Assembly: GCF_014356525.2 (NCBI RefSeq)
Contig: NC_052515.1
Location: 22,761,212-22,825,211 of the forward strand
Source: Nilaparvata lugens
Lineage: Eukaryota; Arthropoda; Insecta; Hemiptera; Delphacidae
DNA length: 64,000 nt
Direction of reading: 5' to 3'
This document shows positions 22,655 through 35,981 of this stretch, piece after piece. Both the position numbers and the translations under genes were made by a program. How positions within the stretch are numbered: the stretch's first letter is position 1; every line of letters begins with the position of its first letter. Under the pieces are notes generated by a model. The model ran no database searches. It saw nothing but the letters and a program-made list of their open reading frames with translations, and was not told the DNA's origin.

Positions 22655-24891
22655 GTGGGTCCCACTTTCCATTATAACCAAAATATGCATTTTGTTTATT
22701 TTGTTGACAAATACTTTTATTCAGAAATCTCACTTTTGTATTACATTCAACATTCATTTCCATCAAGATCCTCTTTTTGTTGACTTTAATTTCTATTTGT
22801 TCTGTTATTGAAATTGCTAAGACCTGTTAGAAAAATATTAGGCTACTACCCACCCAAAATGAGATGCCTTTGTTCTGATAATGCAATCTTCACTTTGAGT
22901 GTTTTAAAATCCAGTTTTAATCTGCTTCAAAGTTCAAATTTTATTTAGTGTTTGACTACCGGTACCATATTTGATCATGTGTGAAAATTCTATTTTGTTA
23001 TTGTAAAGTTGAAAGGGTGGTGTAAGTTATTAGAAATAAACTAGCCTAACCTATAAAATGATTTTTCTGTCTTCCTGTGGTTAATTCTTCTCTCATTTAT
23101 TAAAATAAGAAATTTTATTTTTTAAAAAGTTTTTTTTTAAGAGTAAAATTTGTGTTGTCAAGCTGTCAATATCTCTTTCGGAATGCTGAAGCAAATTGAA
23201 ATTGTTAACTAACTTACCTCATTTCTATTCTGATGCTGTTTTTTATCCCTTTGATAAAGGGAAAATCTTTAAAAATGAAATCTAAATTGCCTTCTTATCT
23301 CAAATATTTCTATATGTTAATTATTCAGCTATTCAAGAATGTTTTTTTCATCTTCGTCTATGATTAGGCTTACAGGTATTTAATTAGAAACATTTTTCAG
23401 TTTTATTCCAAATTGTATTGATTACCTTGAATGCCTCAAACAATAACATATCATCAGTTCTTTCAGACTATTTATATTTTCTTCGTGTATTTTCTCTAGT
23501 ATGTTTACATTTGACCATGCACAATACAGTGCTGTACCGTAATTAAAGTAATGTTTTAGTCTCGTAGAATCTACCCATTATTAAAGATTAATTTTCCTTA
23601 CAAAATGATAATTAAGCTATGTATAAAAAGATTTGATAAATCATGTCTTAACATAGATTTGTTGGTTGCAACCAAGGATGGTAGGCTATATAGCATATCT
23701 AGTGTCTATACACTATTCTTGGGTTGCAACAGCAAACATTTTTAGGCTACTATCTTCTAAAATTGATAAAATATCCAAATTGATTCCTTTAATTTTCAAT
23801 CTGAGTAAAAAAATAGAAAAAAATAATCAATTTTCTTCTTAGGAAATTGTATTTGAAAAATACTTTAGGATATTTATTTTTTTTTGCTAAGGGTGATGCC
23901 CACATGAGCTTGTACGTGGGTAATGAGAGATAAATGAACCTGTAATTTTATGTGAGTTCCGAACCACTGGGAAGCGATTGTACAACTCATGAATCATATT
24001 CAGAGGAGTTGGCTCAAGCGGTAACCCTTCTCACTTTACCTAAAATTAGGAAACTAAATTATTGAAACTACTGAAATTATTTAAATTACTGAAACTAAAA
24101 TTATTTTAGTTTTAATGTTGTGATTGCTCTCTCATTAATTTGCTTGTGGTGTATCAGAGAAATAATGTTGATATTCAAAGTTACTGCTTTGAGTAGCCTA
24201 GGTAACAAACAGTCAGTGTTCAATGAAAATTGACAATTCTAAATTGAATTGAAAATTCTTTCAACTCTCCAATGAAGGATTTATGACAATTTCCATCACC
24301 TAGAAATGAGCATCAGACACTTCCAGCTATGAGCTGTCAATCATACAATCAATACCTGTCAATTCTATCAATTCTCTCAGTATGTGAGAACGTTGATTTT
24401 GCGATTACATGACAACCGGCTAACCAGTAAATATGTATGGTTGAATTGAATATATATTTTTAGAGGTATAACTCGTTATGAGTCATCTTTTTATTTACCG
24501 TATTCAAATCCAAAAAATAGACCTACAATAACCATGATTGTTTGAGAACATCAGGTTCAGCAATTCTAATAGTGTTCCAAGACAATAAGGTTTTATCTTC
24601 TCTTATCTTTTATAAAGATCAAATTAATCCAAAAATATATGGGATTCAATAAATAAATATACCCCTGATTCTTATTTAGAACTAAACTCCTGGTGACTTC
24701 AATAAATATAATTTGCGATTCATTCAAATTGCATCAGATATTTATACAAGACTTGGGCTATTCAGTTTCTCATACAAGAACAAGACCAAATTTGACAATG
24801 ATTATAATAAAAATAAAAGTGCAGGCGAATCCTTAAATTTCCTCTCCCAGATTCTTATCAAATTGATTCCAATAAGGCTATCCTCACAATA

Positions 24892-25315
24892 ACTAGTAGT
24901 TCTGTGAACAGTAGACCCTTCGCAGTATTCTCATCCACAAGTACCTGATTGGAACTAAAGACCTTATGGAAATACAGCAATAGACTGGCTTCTCCACACA
25001 TCTGTGTAATCACTTGTCAGCTGATTTATGATGAATTCTATAGTCTGATTTTTACTCTTAATATTGACGTATGAAGGAGGCTCCTTTTTCCTTTTATATT
25101 ATCATTGAAATGCAAAATTTCCAAAAACCTTGTATATACGTCGACGCGCAATTGAAAAAGGAACATAGGCCTACATGTCAAATTTCATGAAAATCTTTTA
25201 CCGCGTTTCGCCGTAAATGCACAACATATAAATATATAAACATTTAAACATTAAGAGAAATGCCAAACCGTCGACTTGAATCCTAGACCTCACTTCGTTC
25301 CGTCAACAAGACTTA
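24892..25315 (-). repeat. Dispersed repeat 'GTAACCCGTGCTCCG' family, copy a
   Basis: This segment, containing GAAGGAGGCTCCTTTTTCC, TATATACGTCGACGCGCAA and TAGACCTCACTTCG, is the reverse complement of 43437-43735 and matches 53779-54148 in the same orientation. It is a non-coding dispersed element of the same family as the plus-strand copies at 39585 and 43225. Confidence 0.75.
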
Positions 25316-26099
25316 GGCCTATTTAGTTATTATACAAGAACAAATTAAACAATAATTGGAAGTGCAGGTGATCTTAAAGTTTTCTCTCCCAAATTCTTAT
25401 CAAATGATATTGATTCAGAATAAAGCTATATCACAAGATAAGGCTATCCCCACATTAATATTAATACTGTATGCAGTCTGAAAATGTACATACTGAACTA
25501 AAAACTTTATCGATTTTTTAGATTTATTTATTTTCACTGCTTTGCTAGGTATGAATTTTTGCTTTGTTGAGCACAAAAAAATACCATTCGTTCATATTGG
25601 AGTTTTCACACATTGGCAGAATGAAAATTAGTAGGCATTACCATAAGAACTTGCTTATTATTTTTCTGTCGAGCAGAGCAGAAAGTCATGAAAAACAGTT
25701 CTTGTAACAGCTCATGAAAAAAAGCTGATGAAAAAATTGTAAATTGGAATTATATATTCCTTGCATCAACTTGAATAAAATTTTAATTTTGAGCCTTTAT
25801 TTTATAGGCATATAGGCTAGGTATTATATTTTTCTTTGATAGACCCACTAGGGACCGCAATAATCAACCAAATCATTATTCACGTTCTTTTCCCCTCTTC
25901 TTCGCTAGTACTGTACTCTCACATCCCTTATGAGGTACATTGTACTGGTCCCTTTGGAGACACATCATTATCAAGTTTATTCCTGAGACCGGTCTTATCT
26001 TGAAAATCATCCACGGAAATATCTGATTCTAAATGAATTATTGTATTAATAGAAAAATGCTTCTTTTCTAACTTTAGTTAGAATATGGTGATTTAATCC

Positions 26100-26440
26100 C
26101 TTAAATTAAGTCGTATCCTACTCGTATTTATCTTCTGTATGTCCTTCTTGGACTCTCCAGCTAATTTCAATGTCCTCACTGTTCATTCTATCAAAGATTC
26201 TTTTTCTTCTTTGATTATAAAGATTACAAAGAATTCTTTGTCAATAAAGAACTTATGCTCAGTTTTTTTCAAGTTGATGCTGTATCCATATAGTGTAATT
26301 TGGCGTCCGAGGCATTTCTTGCTATACCATTGTATCGAGGCGATATTTTTGAAGCAAAAACGCAGCAACGTGCATTGTCCGATGGCAAGTTCTTGTCTCG
26401 GCTTTACTGAGACTGTCAGCATTGGATGAATGGGTTGCAT
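26100..26440 (-). pseudogene. Possible reverse-transcriptase remnant
   Basis: The minus strand is open for 85 codons at 26183-26440. It contains QITLYGYSINLKKTEHKFF, which resembles the N-x-x-KT block after the YADD motif in LINE reverse transcriptases, followed by an Ile/Lys/Glu-rich segment. There is no YADD motif or other domain, and the match is a single short block, so this is a weak call. Confidence 0.3.
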
Positions 26441-26860
26441 TGATGTGGCTGTATTAGGAATGCTGCCAGTTTGAAATGAATTCCACTGTAGTCAGATTCA
26501 TCATTAGATGACAGCATTGGTTCAATGGGAAGGTTAGTGATTTTGTGTATAGGGAATGGTGCCAGTTTTAAATGAATCCAGCTGTAGTAATTTAGCCGGG
26601 TGTTTCTTTGTGTGTAGATGCAGGCTCACAAGCTGTAGGCTAGGCCATCAAGTTCTTCTTGCCTTGGTCGCTAGTAGCCTGCCTGCTCTCCTGGATCTTC
26701 TCTCGGTCTCTGATGATCGCCTGAGATTTCGGATTTAACACGCACAGACTCAGCCTGCTATCGTCAGATTCAGTCAAAACTGTCAGCTTTAGTTGAATGG
26801 GAAACTTTGGTGCTATCTATCAGGAATACTGAAGTGAATCTAACCTGGTCTGGAGAGCTT
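26405..26860 (+). repeat. Cluster of CTGTCAGCATTG dispersed repeats
   Basis: Three diverged copies of the short family whose best copy is at 44946-45044 lie in a row: about 26408-26482 (GACTGTCAGCATTGGATGAA ... AATTCCACTGTAG), 26505-26592 (GACAGCATTGGTTCAATGGG ... AATCCAGCTGTAG) and 26768-26845 (AACTGTCAGCTTTAGTTGAA). They are non-coding. Confidence 0.6.
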
Positions 26861-27945
26861 AGCTCTCCTTTCTGAGGCTAAGAGAGAGAGAAGGAGTGAG
26901 TGAGAGTGAGGATCACAGACAGGATCAGGTTTTGAGGTCGGCAACCGCTTTAAGCTTTTTTAGCTTCTCTCTCTGTCTCCTTCCATTCATTTTCTTTCTC
27001 TCTTATCGGTATTATCTCTCTCAGGTCGTATGATTCATAAGACGGTTCTTTTTCTGTTAGCGTCCGGTTTGCTTGGTTACAAAGATACCTTGTTCAGTCA
27101 CCTTTACTGTAGCAGTAGTAGTAGTATTTTATAGGATGTACTGTATTCAAAAAAAATTTCGTCATCGTAATTTTGGAAGTGCATCAATTCGTCAAGTACC
27201 TATTTTGACCAGTCCTTGAAATACTGAAAGAAATGGGTAGTTGAGCCATTTCGTACGTCAAGTTTTCACGACAAACAGTTCTGAAGAAACCAATGACAAC
27301 AAGATTTGGAGGAGAGAAAAAGATCATGATTGTGATCAACGAGAAGAACAGGATTACAAGAATATAGTGAAAAGAACAGAAAATCAAATTTTGAACAACA
27401 AGTTTGAGTGAGAGGATTGCAAGAAAAACGTAGGAGAAGGAGGTTTACAAGAATGGAAATTAGAATTGAATCTATATAAAAAGATAAACTTTTGATACAG
27501 AAAAATTATTGTAGATCAAAAGTGAAAAAGAAAACGAAAAGAGAAGTAGAAGACCGAAGATAAGAGAAGAAGCAGAAGACTGGAGATAGGAGATTAGATT
27601 AGATCATATAAGAGTTCATGTAAGTTACAATATATTCCGGATTATGCACTCATTTACAATAAATTACAATATATAGCTAATTACAATAAATGACTAAATA
27701 TCGGAGCACCCAGCTTGGCTCGTTATTTTTATTTATTGATAAACAGAACCCAATTCTCTAAACTGATCGTGTTTATATTTCACAGCTGGCTATACGTCAG
27801 CTTATAAACTTCGGGGATGCGATATTTTGATTTTCTACAGAATCACTCGCTCACTTTTTACTATCCACAAACGTCGAAAGTCTCAGCTTTTTTTCAGCCA
27901 AGGATGAATTGAGGAGCTAGATGGAATAGGGGCGTAAACCAAGTT

Positions 27946-28884
27946 CTGCCCTTTTTCCGTTAAATGCTTTTTTGGAATCTACGTAGTTTAGTTAGTATAC
28001 CTGCAAAGTTTAAACTCTTATATCTTCTTTCTCGAGATCATGACGTTGATTTTCAGGAGGCTATGTTTGTCAGCAGTTCTAGTTTCCACAGTCTGTGATC
28101 AGAGCTTTCAGCTTAGGCTTTTGGATTGTTTGTAAACAGAAATGCTTCATGATTATTATTCTCTAATACGTTATACTTTGCTTTTGAAATCTTAGAATTA
28201 ACTTTGAGTAATAGAAAGTATTGGAACTTGATTTTTTTTATTCTATTAAACCTACGTCTTTACCGATACCTGAGTGATGACCAAAAGGCATATTTTTTGA
28301 CAATATATTTGCAAAGTCTCAGGCAGCTACCACTTAGGTTATTGATATTAAGATGTATATAACTTTTTTTCTTATCTCATAAAGGCCTGTTTCGAACAAA
28401 TTTGCAAAGTCCAGCAGACTAATACCATTTAGGTAGTTATAACTTTTCTGTTTGTTATCATTTATTATTTATTTTTGAAAAATAAATTCAATAAATATCA
28501 TCATTATTAGGTTTTTATCTATTAATCATCATCCATTCAATTTTTTTATTATTTTACAGCTGAAATATAATGCAATAACTTAGGTTATTGATATTAAGAT
28601 GTATATAACTTTTTTTCTTATCTCATAAAGGCCTGTTTCGAACAAATTTGCAAAGTCCAGCAGACTAATACCATTTAGGTAGTTATAACTTTTCTGTTTG
28701 TTATCATTTATTATTTATTTTTGAAAAATAAATTCAATAAATATCATCATTATTAGGTTTTTATCTATTAATCATCATCCATTCAATTTTTTTATTATTT
28801 TACAGCTGAAATATAATGCAAAGTCTCAAATGACTGAAACTGCCCTTCTTCCATTCAATGTGACTTGAACGGAAAAAGGGCAGT
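27946..28884. repeat. 0.94 kb segment bounded by 16-bp inverted repeats
   Basis: CTGCCCTTTTTCCGTT at 27946-27961 is the exact complement of AACGGAAAAAGGGCAG near 28869-28884. GGGCAG/CTGCCC variants recur just outside and inside (GGAATAAGGGCAGTT, CTGCCCTTCTTCCATTC). It may be a non-autonomous element; its interior includes the 246-bp tandem duplication. Confidence 0.45.
28332..28823 (+). repeat. 246-bp exact tandem duplication
   Basis: The segment from ACTTAGGTTATTGATATTAA to TATAATGCAATA (28332-28577) is repeated head to tail at 28578-28821 with no difference that I can find. The sequence GCAAAGTCTCA occurs both just before the first copy and at the end of the second. It is either a recent duplication or an assembly artefact. 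Confidence 0.93.
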
Positions 28885-29374
28885 ATTGAGCTGTTGAATG
28901 GAATAAGGGCAGTTACAAGTATATTTTAAACATTCAATATAAAATGGGAAAAGAGGCTGTAAAATGCATTTAAGGGTGGATGCTTTCTGCCTTGATTTAT
29001 TGATTGATAAGGGATGTCGTCTCATATTGCAATGGCACTGTTGTGGCTGGTGGCACTTTAAATTCGAATCAGGTTTCCTTTCTGTGTCTCTCTTTTATTT
29101 CCTTCTGTCTCCGCATCCTTCCATTTACAGCACTACTCGTTTTTCTTGCACATGTTTCCGTCCGTCCGCCCGCTTGGTTTCTCGTTAACTGGATTTCTTC
29201 AGTGTTGCCATTGCCATGCAGATTGACATTCTTCAGCCTTGTTAAACCGTGATCTTGTTTGAGAAGGCTTGCTTGTTTTTTTCCAGCTGTTTGCTGTGAC
29301 GAATAGTCACAGTAGCTCGGTTCATTCCCAAGGAGACACTCTTGCTGGGCTCAACCATGGAGAGAATGAATTTG

Positions 29375-29520
29375 AAATGAAATGAAAAAGATTTTATTCA
29401 TCCAAAAACTAGTACAATAACAGGAAAATCTGTCTCTTATCATCTAAACATAGAAATGTACAGTAATAATGATGTAACAAAATGATTCTTTTATAAGAAT
29501 GATGAATAAAACAAAAAACG
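29375..29520 (-). repeat. Possible LINE 3' end (minus strand)
   Basis: Read on the minus strand, an A+T-rich 3' UTR-like sequence ends with GATGAATAAAATC and then an (ATTTC)-like tail (complement of GAAATGAAATGAAAAAG at about 29376-29392). No coding remnant is visible. Confidence 0.35.
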
Positions 29521-31959
29521 CCCCGAGGCCTAGCCTGTGTGTGGTGATTTAGTTTTGAAATAGTTTGGTTGAACTGAACGAGATCAATTTTAATCAGAGA
29601 TCAAAATACTTACGGTAGTAGGCTACAAAGTACCATAGTATCATAGAGTGCAATACTTGTACCCATGTACGTTTAACGCTGATATCTCAGTTTACATGAA
29701 GATAATATTATTATGGTCTCCTTTATAATGTGTTTCATTCCGGGTTTTAACCAACAGCTGATTTATCTTTATGACCCTTTTAGGAGTGATTTTTTTCTCA
29801 TTCAAGATAGTTCATCCTCAAAGTTAGTAGACAGTTCTGTCTACTAACGTTGGTTGATCCTGGCTAGTTTAAACCAAACATTAGTTAATCGTTGGCTAAA
29901 TTATCAATCATTACTAGCGCAAAACCACTTGCTTTGTTAAAATTTTACACCTTCAGATTCCGTGTCTGGTTCAGCGAAAATATTGTTTCCATGAGTTCGA
30001 ATGGGACTATTCATACTCACTCAGTCGGACTGAGGACCAAGTGGGAATAGTTTCATTAGAACTCACGGAAAGAATAGTCTCACTGGACCGGACACAATTA
30101 TCTCATTGAAACCTTGATAATGTGATACTGATATGTGGGAATCCAGCTTTATCCAATACTTAAGCATTTTAGTCCAATCAGTTTAGTTTTAAAACTGCAA
30201 GATGACTCCTCCACTCTTTCAATTTTTTCTTAACTTTCGGCCCAAAAAAAGATGAAAAGTAATGATTAGAATAGTTAAATGAATCCAAATACGTTTTCAG
30301 AAAGATTCAACTTATTTCCTGTACAACAAAGAGAATGCAAAATAGAGCCAATGATAGACAAACTACGAGTGAATGAAAGATATAGAACAATTATAATCAG
30401 AATGTATTACAATGAATACTACTAATCACTACTAATGAATTAGTAAAATGATGGAATTACAAATTAATATAGTCTAATAACACTGTCTTGAAGTATAGGG
30501 TAAACAGCTTGAGGTGTTCCTATTTGAATCAACTCTGATTAGTTCTTTATGAATAATTTTTTCATGAATTATCAAATCAGTGAAGTTCTTTTTGAAACAC
30601 TCTGTATAGATTGTGCTAACAAATTCCGACAAACATTGATAGTTTTGTTGTGCTTCATTTTTGTGACTTTTTTGTTGTAATTCCTCGGTGCTGTATGGTT
30701 GAAGTGCCACAATTACTCGTTCATTGCTGGCAATTAATATGAGTCATCATTTATTGTTAACTGTTGGTGTTGTCAAATGACTAGGCTCACTCACCAATGT
30801 CACAACCAGTCATCACTGTTCCCCCAATCACCGAAAATAATAAGTTTCCACCCCGTTAAAAGGGGGAAATGGTTTTTATAAAGTTCTCCCTCATTTTAAT
30901 TCGATTCCATCCATGGACCCGAACTACCTCCATTCAGTTAGTTACCAGCTTAATGATAGTGCTCGTCATCAGACTATGTCTACGTGCTTAGAATGTTGGA
31001 TATCTTGAAATTCTTTGATCGGGTTTTTTGTCTATTCTCATCTGAAAACGCCCCTGGGTTCTATTATTTCTGGGAGACCCGGCACATTTTATACCTGTGG
31101 TTATTGTTGGGAGCGGATGTTCTGATACAAAAGCTTCCATTCGTATAAAATTAGACCAGGTTCAAATTTTCTGGACCGTTATTATCTTCCCATTGTAGGC
31201 GGATTGAGGGATGTCGAGCTTCAATAAAAAAAATGTCAGGTTTGTTGTCTGGGGGATAAGAATATTATGTTGTTCCTGTGTGCTCTGAAATGGAAATTTG
31301 CTGAGGATGAAGCTGACATGAGTAAGAGGTGCCTGGTTACGGGAGAGATGTTGATGAGATAGAATTGATTTAATGAGAGTTGCGAACTACTGAGAAATAA
31401 TTTTGAAACACCTTGAAAGATTTTGATGTTTTTTCTACGGTTATAGCGCTTATATTTTCATTCACTTTGAATAAGTTATAACTGATATTAACATTTTCAA
31501 AATTGAAAAATGTCACGCAGTTTTTTGAAAACGTCACTGAATCATTCACACTGTAATGCTTATTATTATGAATGCCCTTCATTTATTGTATGTTCTGTTA
31601 TGTAGTTTAGGGATACTTGAGTAATCTTTCAAGTTATTTATCTAGTCAGCGATATTTCCACATCTTATCGATTCATTTTTGTTGAATTTGAAGCTCAAGT
31701 GAGTTTAATTAAGACAAGTGTGTGAAGGGAGGGATGATGCGAGAGTGAACACGCAGATTCCGCAGGGGGATTCAAAAAATGGTTTGTATTGTGTAGTTTC
31801 TTTCTTGTACTGTAATTATGTTATTGGAGAAATAAATTTCAATCCGAATTTGAACCTACATTTTCAGAGTGAACCTTTAGAACGTCATTTTGAAACCCTT
31901 GCTTTCTTCTTGAAGGCATTGAAGCCTCCTGGTTCATTCTAAATAAACCAAATTCACCT

Positions 31960-32235
31960 GTTATAAATCTGAGATTGACTCTGAAGTTTTGTTGAAGATT
32001 AAGTTGAAGGATTGGCTGATCGAAAAATCCTTTTACAGTATAATGGAACTTTTTGAATTGAGAAATTTTTAAAATGATGTGATTCTTGTCATCTTGGCAG
32101 CTAATTGAATTATTTTTTGTTATTTAAATATCTTAATATTTTTTACAATGTAATTTACCTATGTGACTATGTATTTGACTTGTGTCAATATTGTATTATT
32201 GTACAATGCATGACATCAATAAAATTGAAATTGTT
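31960..32235 (+). pseudogene. LINE RT C-terminal remnant and 3' end
   Basis: Around 31997-32065 the plus strand reads LKIKLKDWLIEKSFYSIMEL, which parallels the last residues of the CR1-like element at 37341 (LTVRKMLVEKALYSAAEF). It is followed by about 170 bp of AT-rich 3' UTR ending ATCAATAAAATTGAAATTG. Only the extreme 3' end survives. Confidence 0.55.
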
Positions 32236-32479
32236 TTTATCCTAAGCAACGGTCTTTCTAAATCGGCATGCTGCGATTACAATATTTTTTAAAGTACTCA
32301 TACTATAGTATACTATAGTACTCATACTATAGTAACCTATCTCTAGTAATAATAAATTTATAGTTGTTGTAAGCCAATTCTCATTTTCTATTTAAATTTT
32401 ACATGCAGCAGCAATTTACTTATATCCTGGAATCATTGTGATGTAATCATCATTGCAGTTAAGTTTTATTTCACTTAAG

Positions 32480-33330
32480 ATTTATTACGTTTACGAGCCA
32501 ATGAAAGCAATACAACCTACCTATCTTCACTTTAATCTATTTTATCACTCCTTCAACCTTCACTACATTATCTTTACGTTATAATTCCCTTCTTTTCCCT
32601 ATCAACAACCTATCTTCATGTTTATCTGTAAATATCTTTCAACCTTCACTACATAATTTTTACTTTATATTGAAATTCTAATTTTCCCCCCTTTTATTTC
32701 CATTTATCGTTCAGTCAATCAGTTTTTTATCTTTGTTCACCTTTATTTCACCTAATCTTTCATGTCATTCCTTTGTTCTCCTCATTGCATTGCAAAAACA
32801 CAAGTGATTTTTTCTCTTCCTCCCATCTCTCTTATATCTCTTGAGTTTTTCTCTCCATTTGAAGCTTCCCCTTCTTCTCCAGTACTCTGTGCCTTGTTCG
32901 TTTTTCATCCTCTTTTTACTCTGCAGTCTTCTCTCTCCGTCCCTTTCTTGCTTTTCGACTTGTCGTAGACGCATTCCTGTAAAACCAAAGCAGACTTGTG
33001 CAATGTGACTGACTGACATGGGGTCTGTCAATCTGTGGACTGTAAACAATGGACAGCAGACGTTTCAAATGCAAAAAATAATCTAAACAAGCAGAATGGC
33101 GGACGAACTGAATGCATAACAAATTAGGCGTAAGTGGAGGAATAAAGAGAGGGGAATAATAGGGATAAGTTAGTGATGCAATGTCAGAGTGAGAGGAGGA
33201 ATGGTAGGGATAAGTGGTTGAATAAGGAGGGAACGAGAGGAGAAATAAAAGTGGTACAATGCCAGAGTGAGAGGTGGAATAGCAGGGATAAGTGGAGGGA
33301 TAAGGAGAGTAGGAATAAAGAATTAGATGA
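32480..33330 (+). repeat. Pyrimidine-rich then purine-rich low-complexity block with about 79-bp minisatellite
   Basis: From 32515 to 32960 the plus strand is pyrimidine-rich, and from 33124 to 33310 purine-rich. In the latter, CAATGTCAGAGTGAGAGG and CAATGCCAGAGTGAGAGG recur about 79 bp apart, each followed by AGGGATAAGTGG. Open frames here (both strands) are composition artefacts. Confidence 0.55.
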
Positions 33331-34934
33331 GCAATAACTGACCTTGGTATGGATAAGATTTATTTATTATTTTGTTATTCCTTATGCAGTTTACATCAGT
33401 CTGTGAATTCGATTTTTGCTTTGTTTGTCCGGTTGTCAATCTTTCTTTCGACGTTACATAAAGTTTAGATGCGTTTCAATGATGCTTTGCAGGTCCGTGC
33501 TATTTTATTTATGAGTTTTCTATGAAATTTAGGTGTTTCAACATTTTTGTAGCTGGTATAATCACAGAGAACAGAATAGACGCTTCATATTGTCTTTGTT
33601 GTGATGTAGTAGAATAGTGAATTAGTTCTGCATAGAATTGTATTTGCCTCAATTCTGTATTTGTGACATTTTTTTGTTGAAGATATTTACTTATTAATAA
33701 GTTATTAATATTAGTAATACACCCTTATTTTATATTTATAATATAAATATTAAGATATTTACTTTAATTAATAATAACGATTGTCTCAACATATTGTATG
33801 TTTTATGGCAATTAACGTTGATTTGATTTGTTTTATTAGTTTTGCATATTTATGATACCCGAACGATCAATGTAGATTCATTTTCTTACTTTTTCAGGAC
33901 TTATATGCTAGTGAATTCCCTTCTTTAGTTCAGTGTTATTGAATTCGTAAGACTTTGTGGCTGAAGTTATGTATAATATGATAATATCATATTATATCAT
34001 TACTAAATATTATTTAGTAAATATTTTTTCTTTTTAAAACCTCTTGCTCGATCGCAAATTTAGTTGGTAGGTAAAGCAGGTAAAAAGCTAATTTAAAATG
34101 AGAAACTTCATGCAATAAAGTATAAAGTTAATATAGATGTAATTTGAATCAATTTATTTAAATTAAAATCTTGAATGAACTTTAATAAGTTGCTAGAGTA
34201 TAAGACACACAATGGAATTTCATTCACAGCTCCTCATGCTTCATCTACAGGTGATTAATAATTCAGAGTAGTGTAAAATATTCACATTTTCATCAGTACC
34301 TGCATAATTTTGAAATTCCTGACGTTTTTCAATGCACCATACCTCATCTTCAGCGTATCCTGATATACTGTAACTATTATAATATATCTGGATGTAACCT
34401 AGTATCCAACGTCTGTTATCAAGGTGGGTAGGGCTCCCTAGTACCGTAAACACGTAAGGAATTTACAGTACATTGAAGCACTGACGTGAAAATTTGAAAA
34501 TGCATTACTTGAAGACTCTTTATGAAATTGACTTGATGTGTAATAAATCTTTGGAAGTATAGAATACGGTAACACGAAATTTCTAAGAAAGACTCGGAGT
34601 ATGGTATCCCATAATACCAGCCATATCAAGGTTCTCTTTGTGTAGCACATGCTATAATTTTTATTTATTGAGTGTTGGCTGCCTTTACAATATAAAGTGG
34701 ATACAATGGATGTACTATCACCTTCCACGCGATAATCGAGCATCCTTCCAATATAATCAATTTCCGAAACCGGTATTGAGAGGAAGGTCATTGCTCGTAT
34801 CAAACAGGTATCACGCATTAGGATACAGTAATTGTTGCGTGTCATTTATTCGATGGAATTGATTGATTTTTACAACCTTCTGTACTGGTTTGAGTAATGG
34901 GAGGCTCACATTATGTTTTATTGTCTGTGGTAAA

Positions 34935-35050
34935 GGACTGGTCTATTCAATCAATCAAAAATTTTATTCAATTCAACACAATGTAATAAAATAAAACAAA
35001 ATACAAAACATCAAAATCAAAAATTTAATTTCTAATAAAATACAAAAAAC
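34935..35050 (-). repeat. Possible retroelement 3' end (minus strand)
   Basis: AATCAATCAAAAATTTTATTCAATTC followed by AT-rich sequence looks, on the minus strand, like a polyadenylated element end (…GAATTGAATAAAATTTTTGATTG…). No coding part is seen. Confidence 0.3.
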
Positions 35051-35938
35051 AGGCTTCATGGTGGGGTATGCTGAAAAGAAGAAAGGAAGAAAAATACCTA
35101 GCCAACTATGGTTTCCCATGTAATAGGCAGGTAGAGGGTATAAAAGTAAGGAATGGATGGTGAAGAGGAGCGGAAAAAGGTAGAATTGGAGAAGTTTTAA
35201 CTTATTAAAACTCGTGTGTCTTAAATCATTGGATTAAAAATTTGAAAGTTATGGGGGACTCTTTCATCGTGCTTTGATTGCTTTATCGTTATCTTTTAAT
35301 GATAATTTTAGATTAAATTATCATTTCTCCTCTTTCATTTTATTATGTATCTTGTTCTTATTGGATAGAGTTCTCGATTTTTAAGAGATTGTTATTGTTG
35401 TGGTGTAAATCCCCTCGGGAGATTGGACAACACGGTCATGATAACTTTCACAAAATAGTGTTTCAATTTCATTAAATAAATTAATTCATGAAGGTTATTC
35501 TAAAACTCATTCATTATTATCTTCGAGTTTGAGATACCATAGAGAAATCTCCTCTATGAATATACAAATATATTACTTTGTGTTGAATATATTAATCCTG
35601 TAATTTGAATAGTTTTTGAAACAATGGAAGCATTCAGCACACTGTATTTAATTCCATACGTTGTTTGTTTACACTAATTATTGTAATGTACGATTAATTG
35701 AATACCTGTTTGATGCAATAGTTCTCTAGAGACTTGGCATGCATAATCAATAGAGTCCTCTGCTCGTTCTCTCTCTCTCTCTCTCACACACTCACACTCT
35801 CAAGTCATGCGCATCCATTCTAATCATCTTCCGTGTGTTAATTGTTTGTGCATACGCGTGCAATGCGCATTAATCAAGGTCAATTGAAAACTGGAGCGTG
35901 TCTATTGACTATGACTATAGTATTATGATACAAAATAA

Positions 35939-35981
35939 TACCGGAAGTGTTTGTGTTGTTGTTCATGTTGCACTTCCGGTT
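35939..35981. promoter_or_regulatory. Inverted pair of ETS-type motifs
   Basis: ACCGGAAGTG at about 35939 and its exact complement CACTTCCGGT about 24 bp later lie in a repeat-poor, relatively CpG-containing stretch (35800-36000) of the giant intron. Each is a strong match to the ETS core CCGGAAGT. It may be an enhancer; a short hairpin is the alternative. Confidence 0.35.

Noticed and set aside
33891..34260. Further acceptor-donor juxtapositions such as CATCTACAG|GTGATT at 34251 and TTTCAG|GTGATG at 52929
   Set aside because: The donor halves are weak and no second donor follows at short distance, unlike at 48833 and 60849.
34438..34845. 135-codon minus-strand open frame
   Set aside because: No recognisable motif, AT-rich composition and an overlapping plus-strand frame; most likely chance, though an old element fragment is possible.
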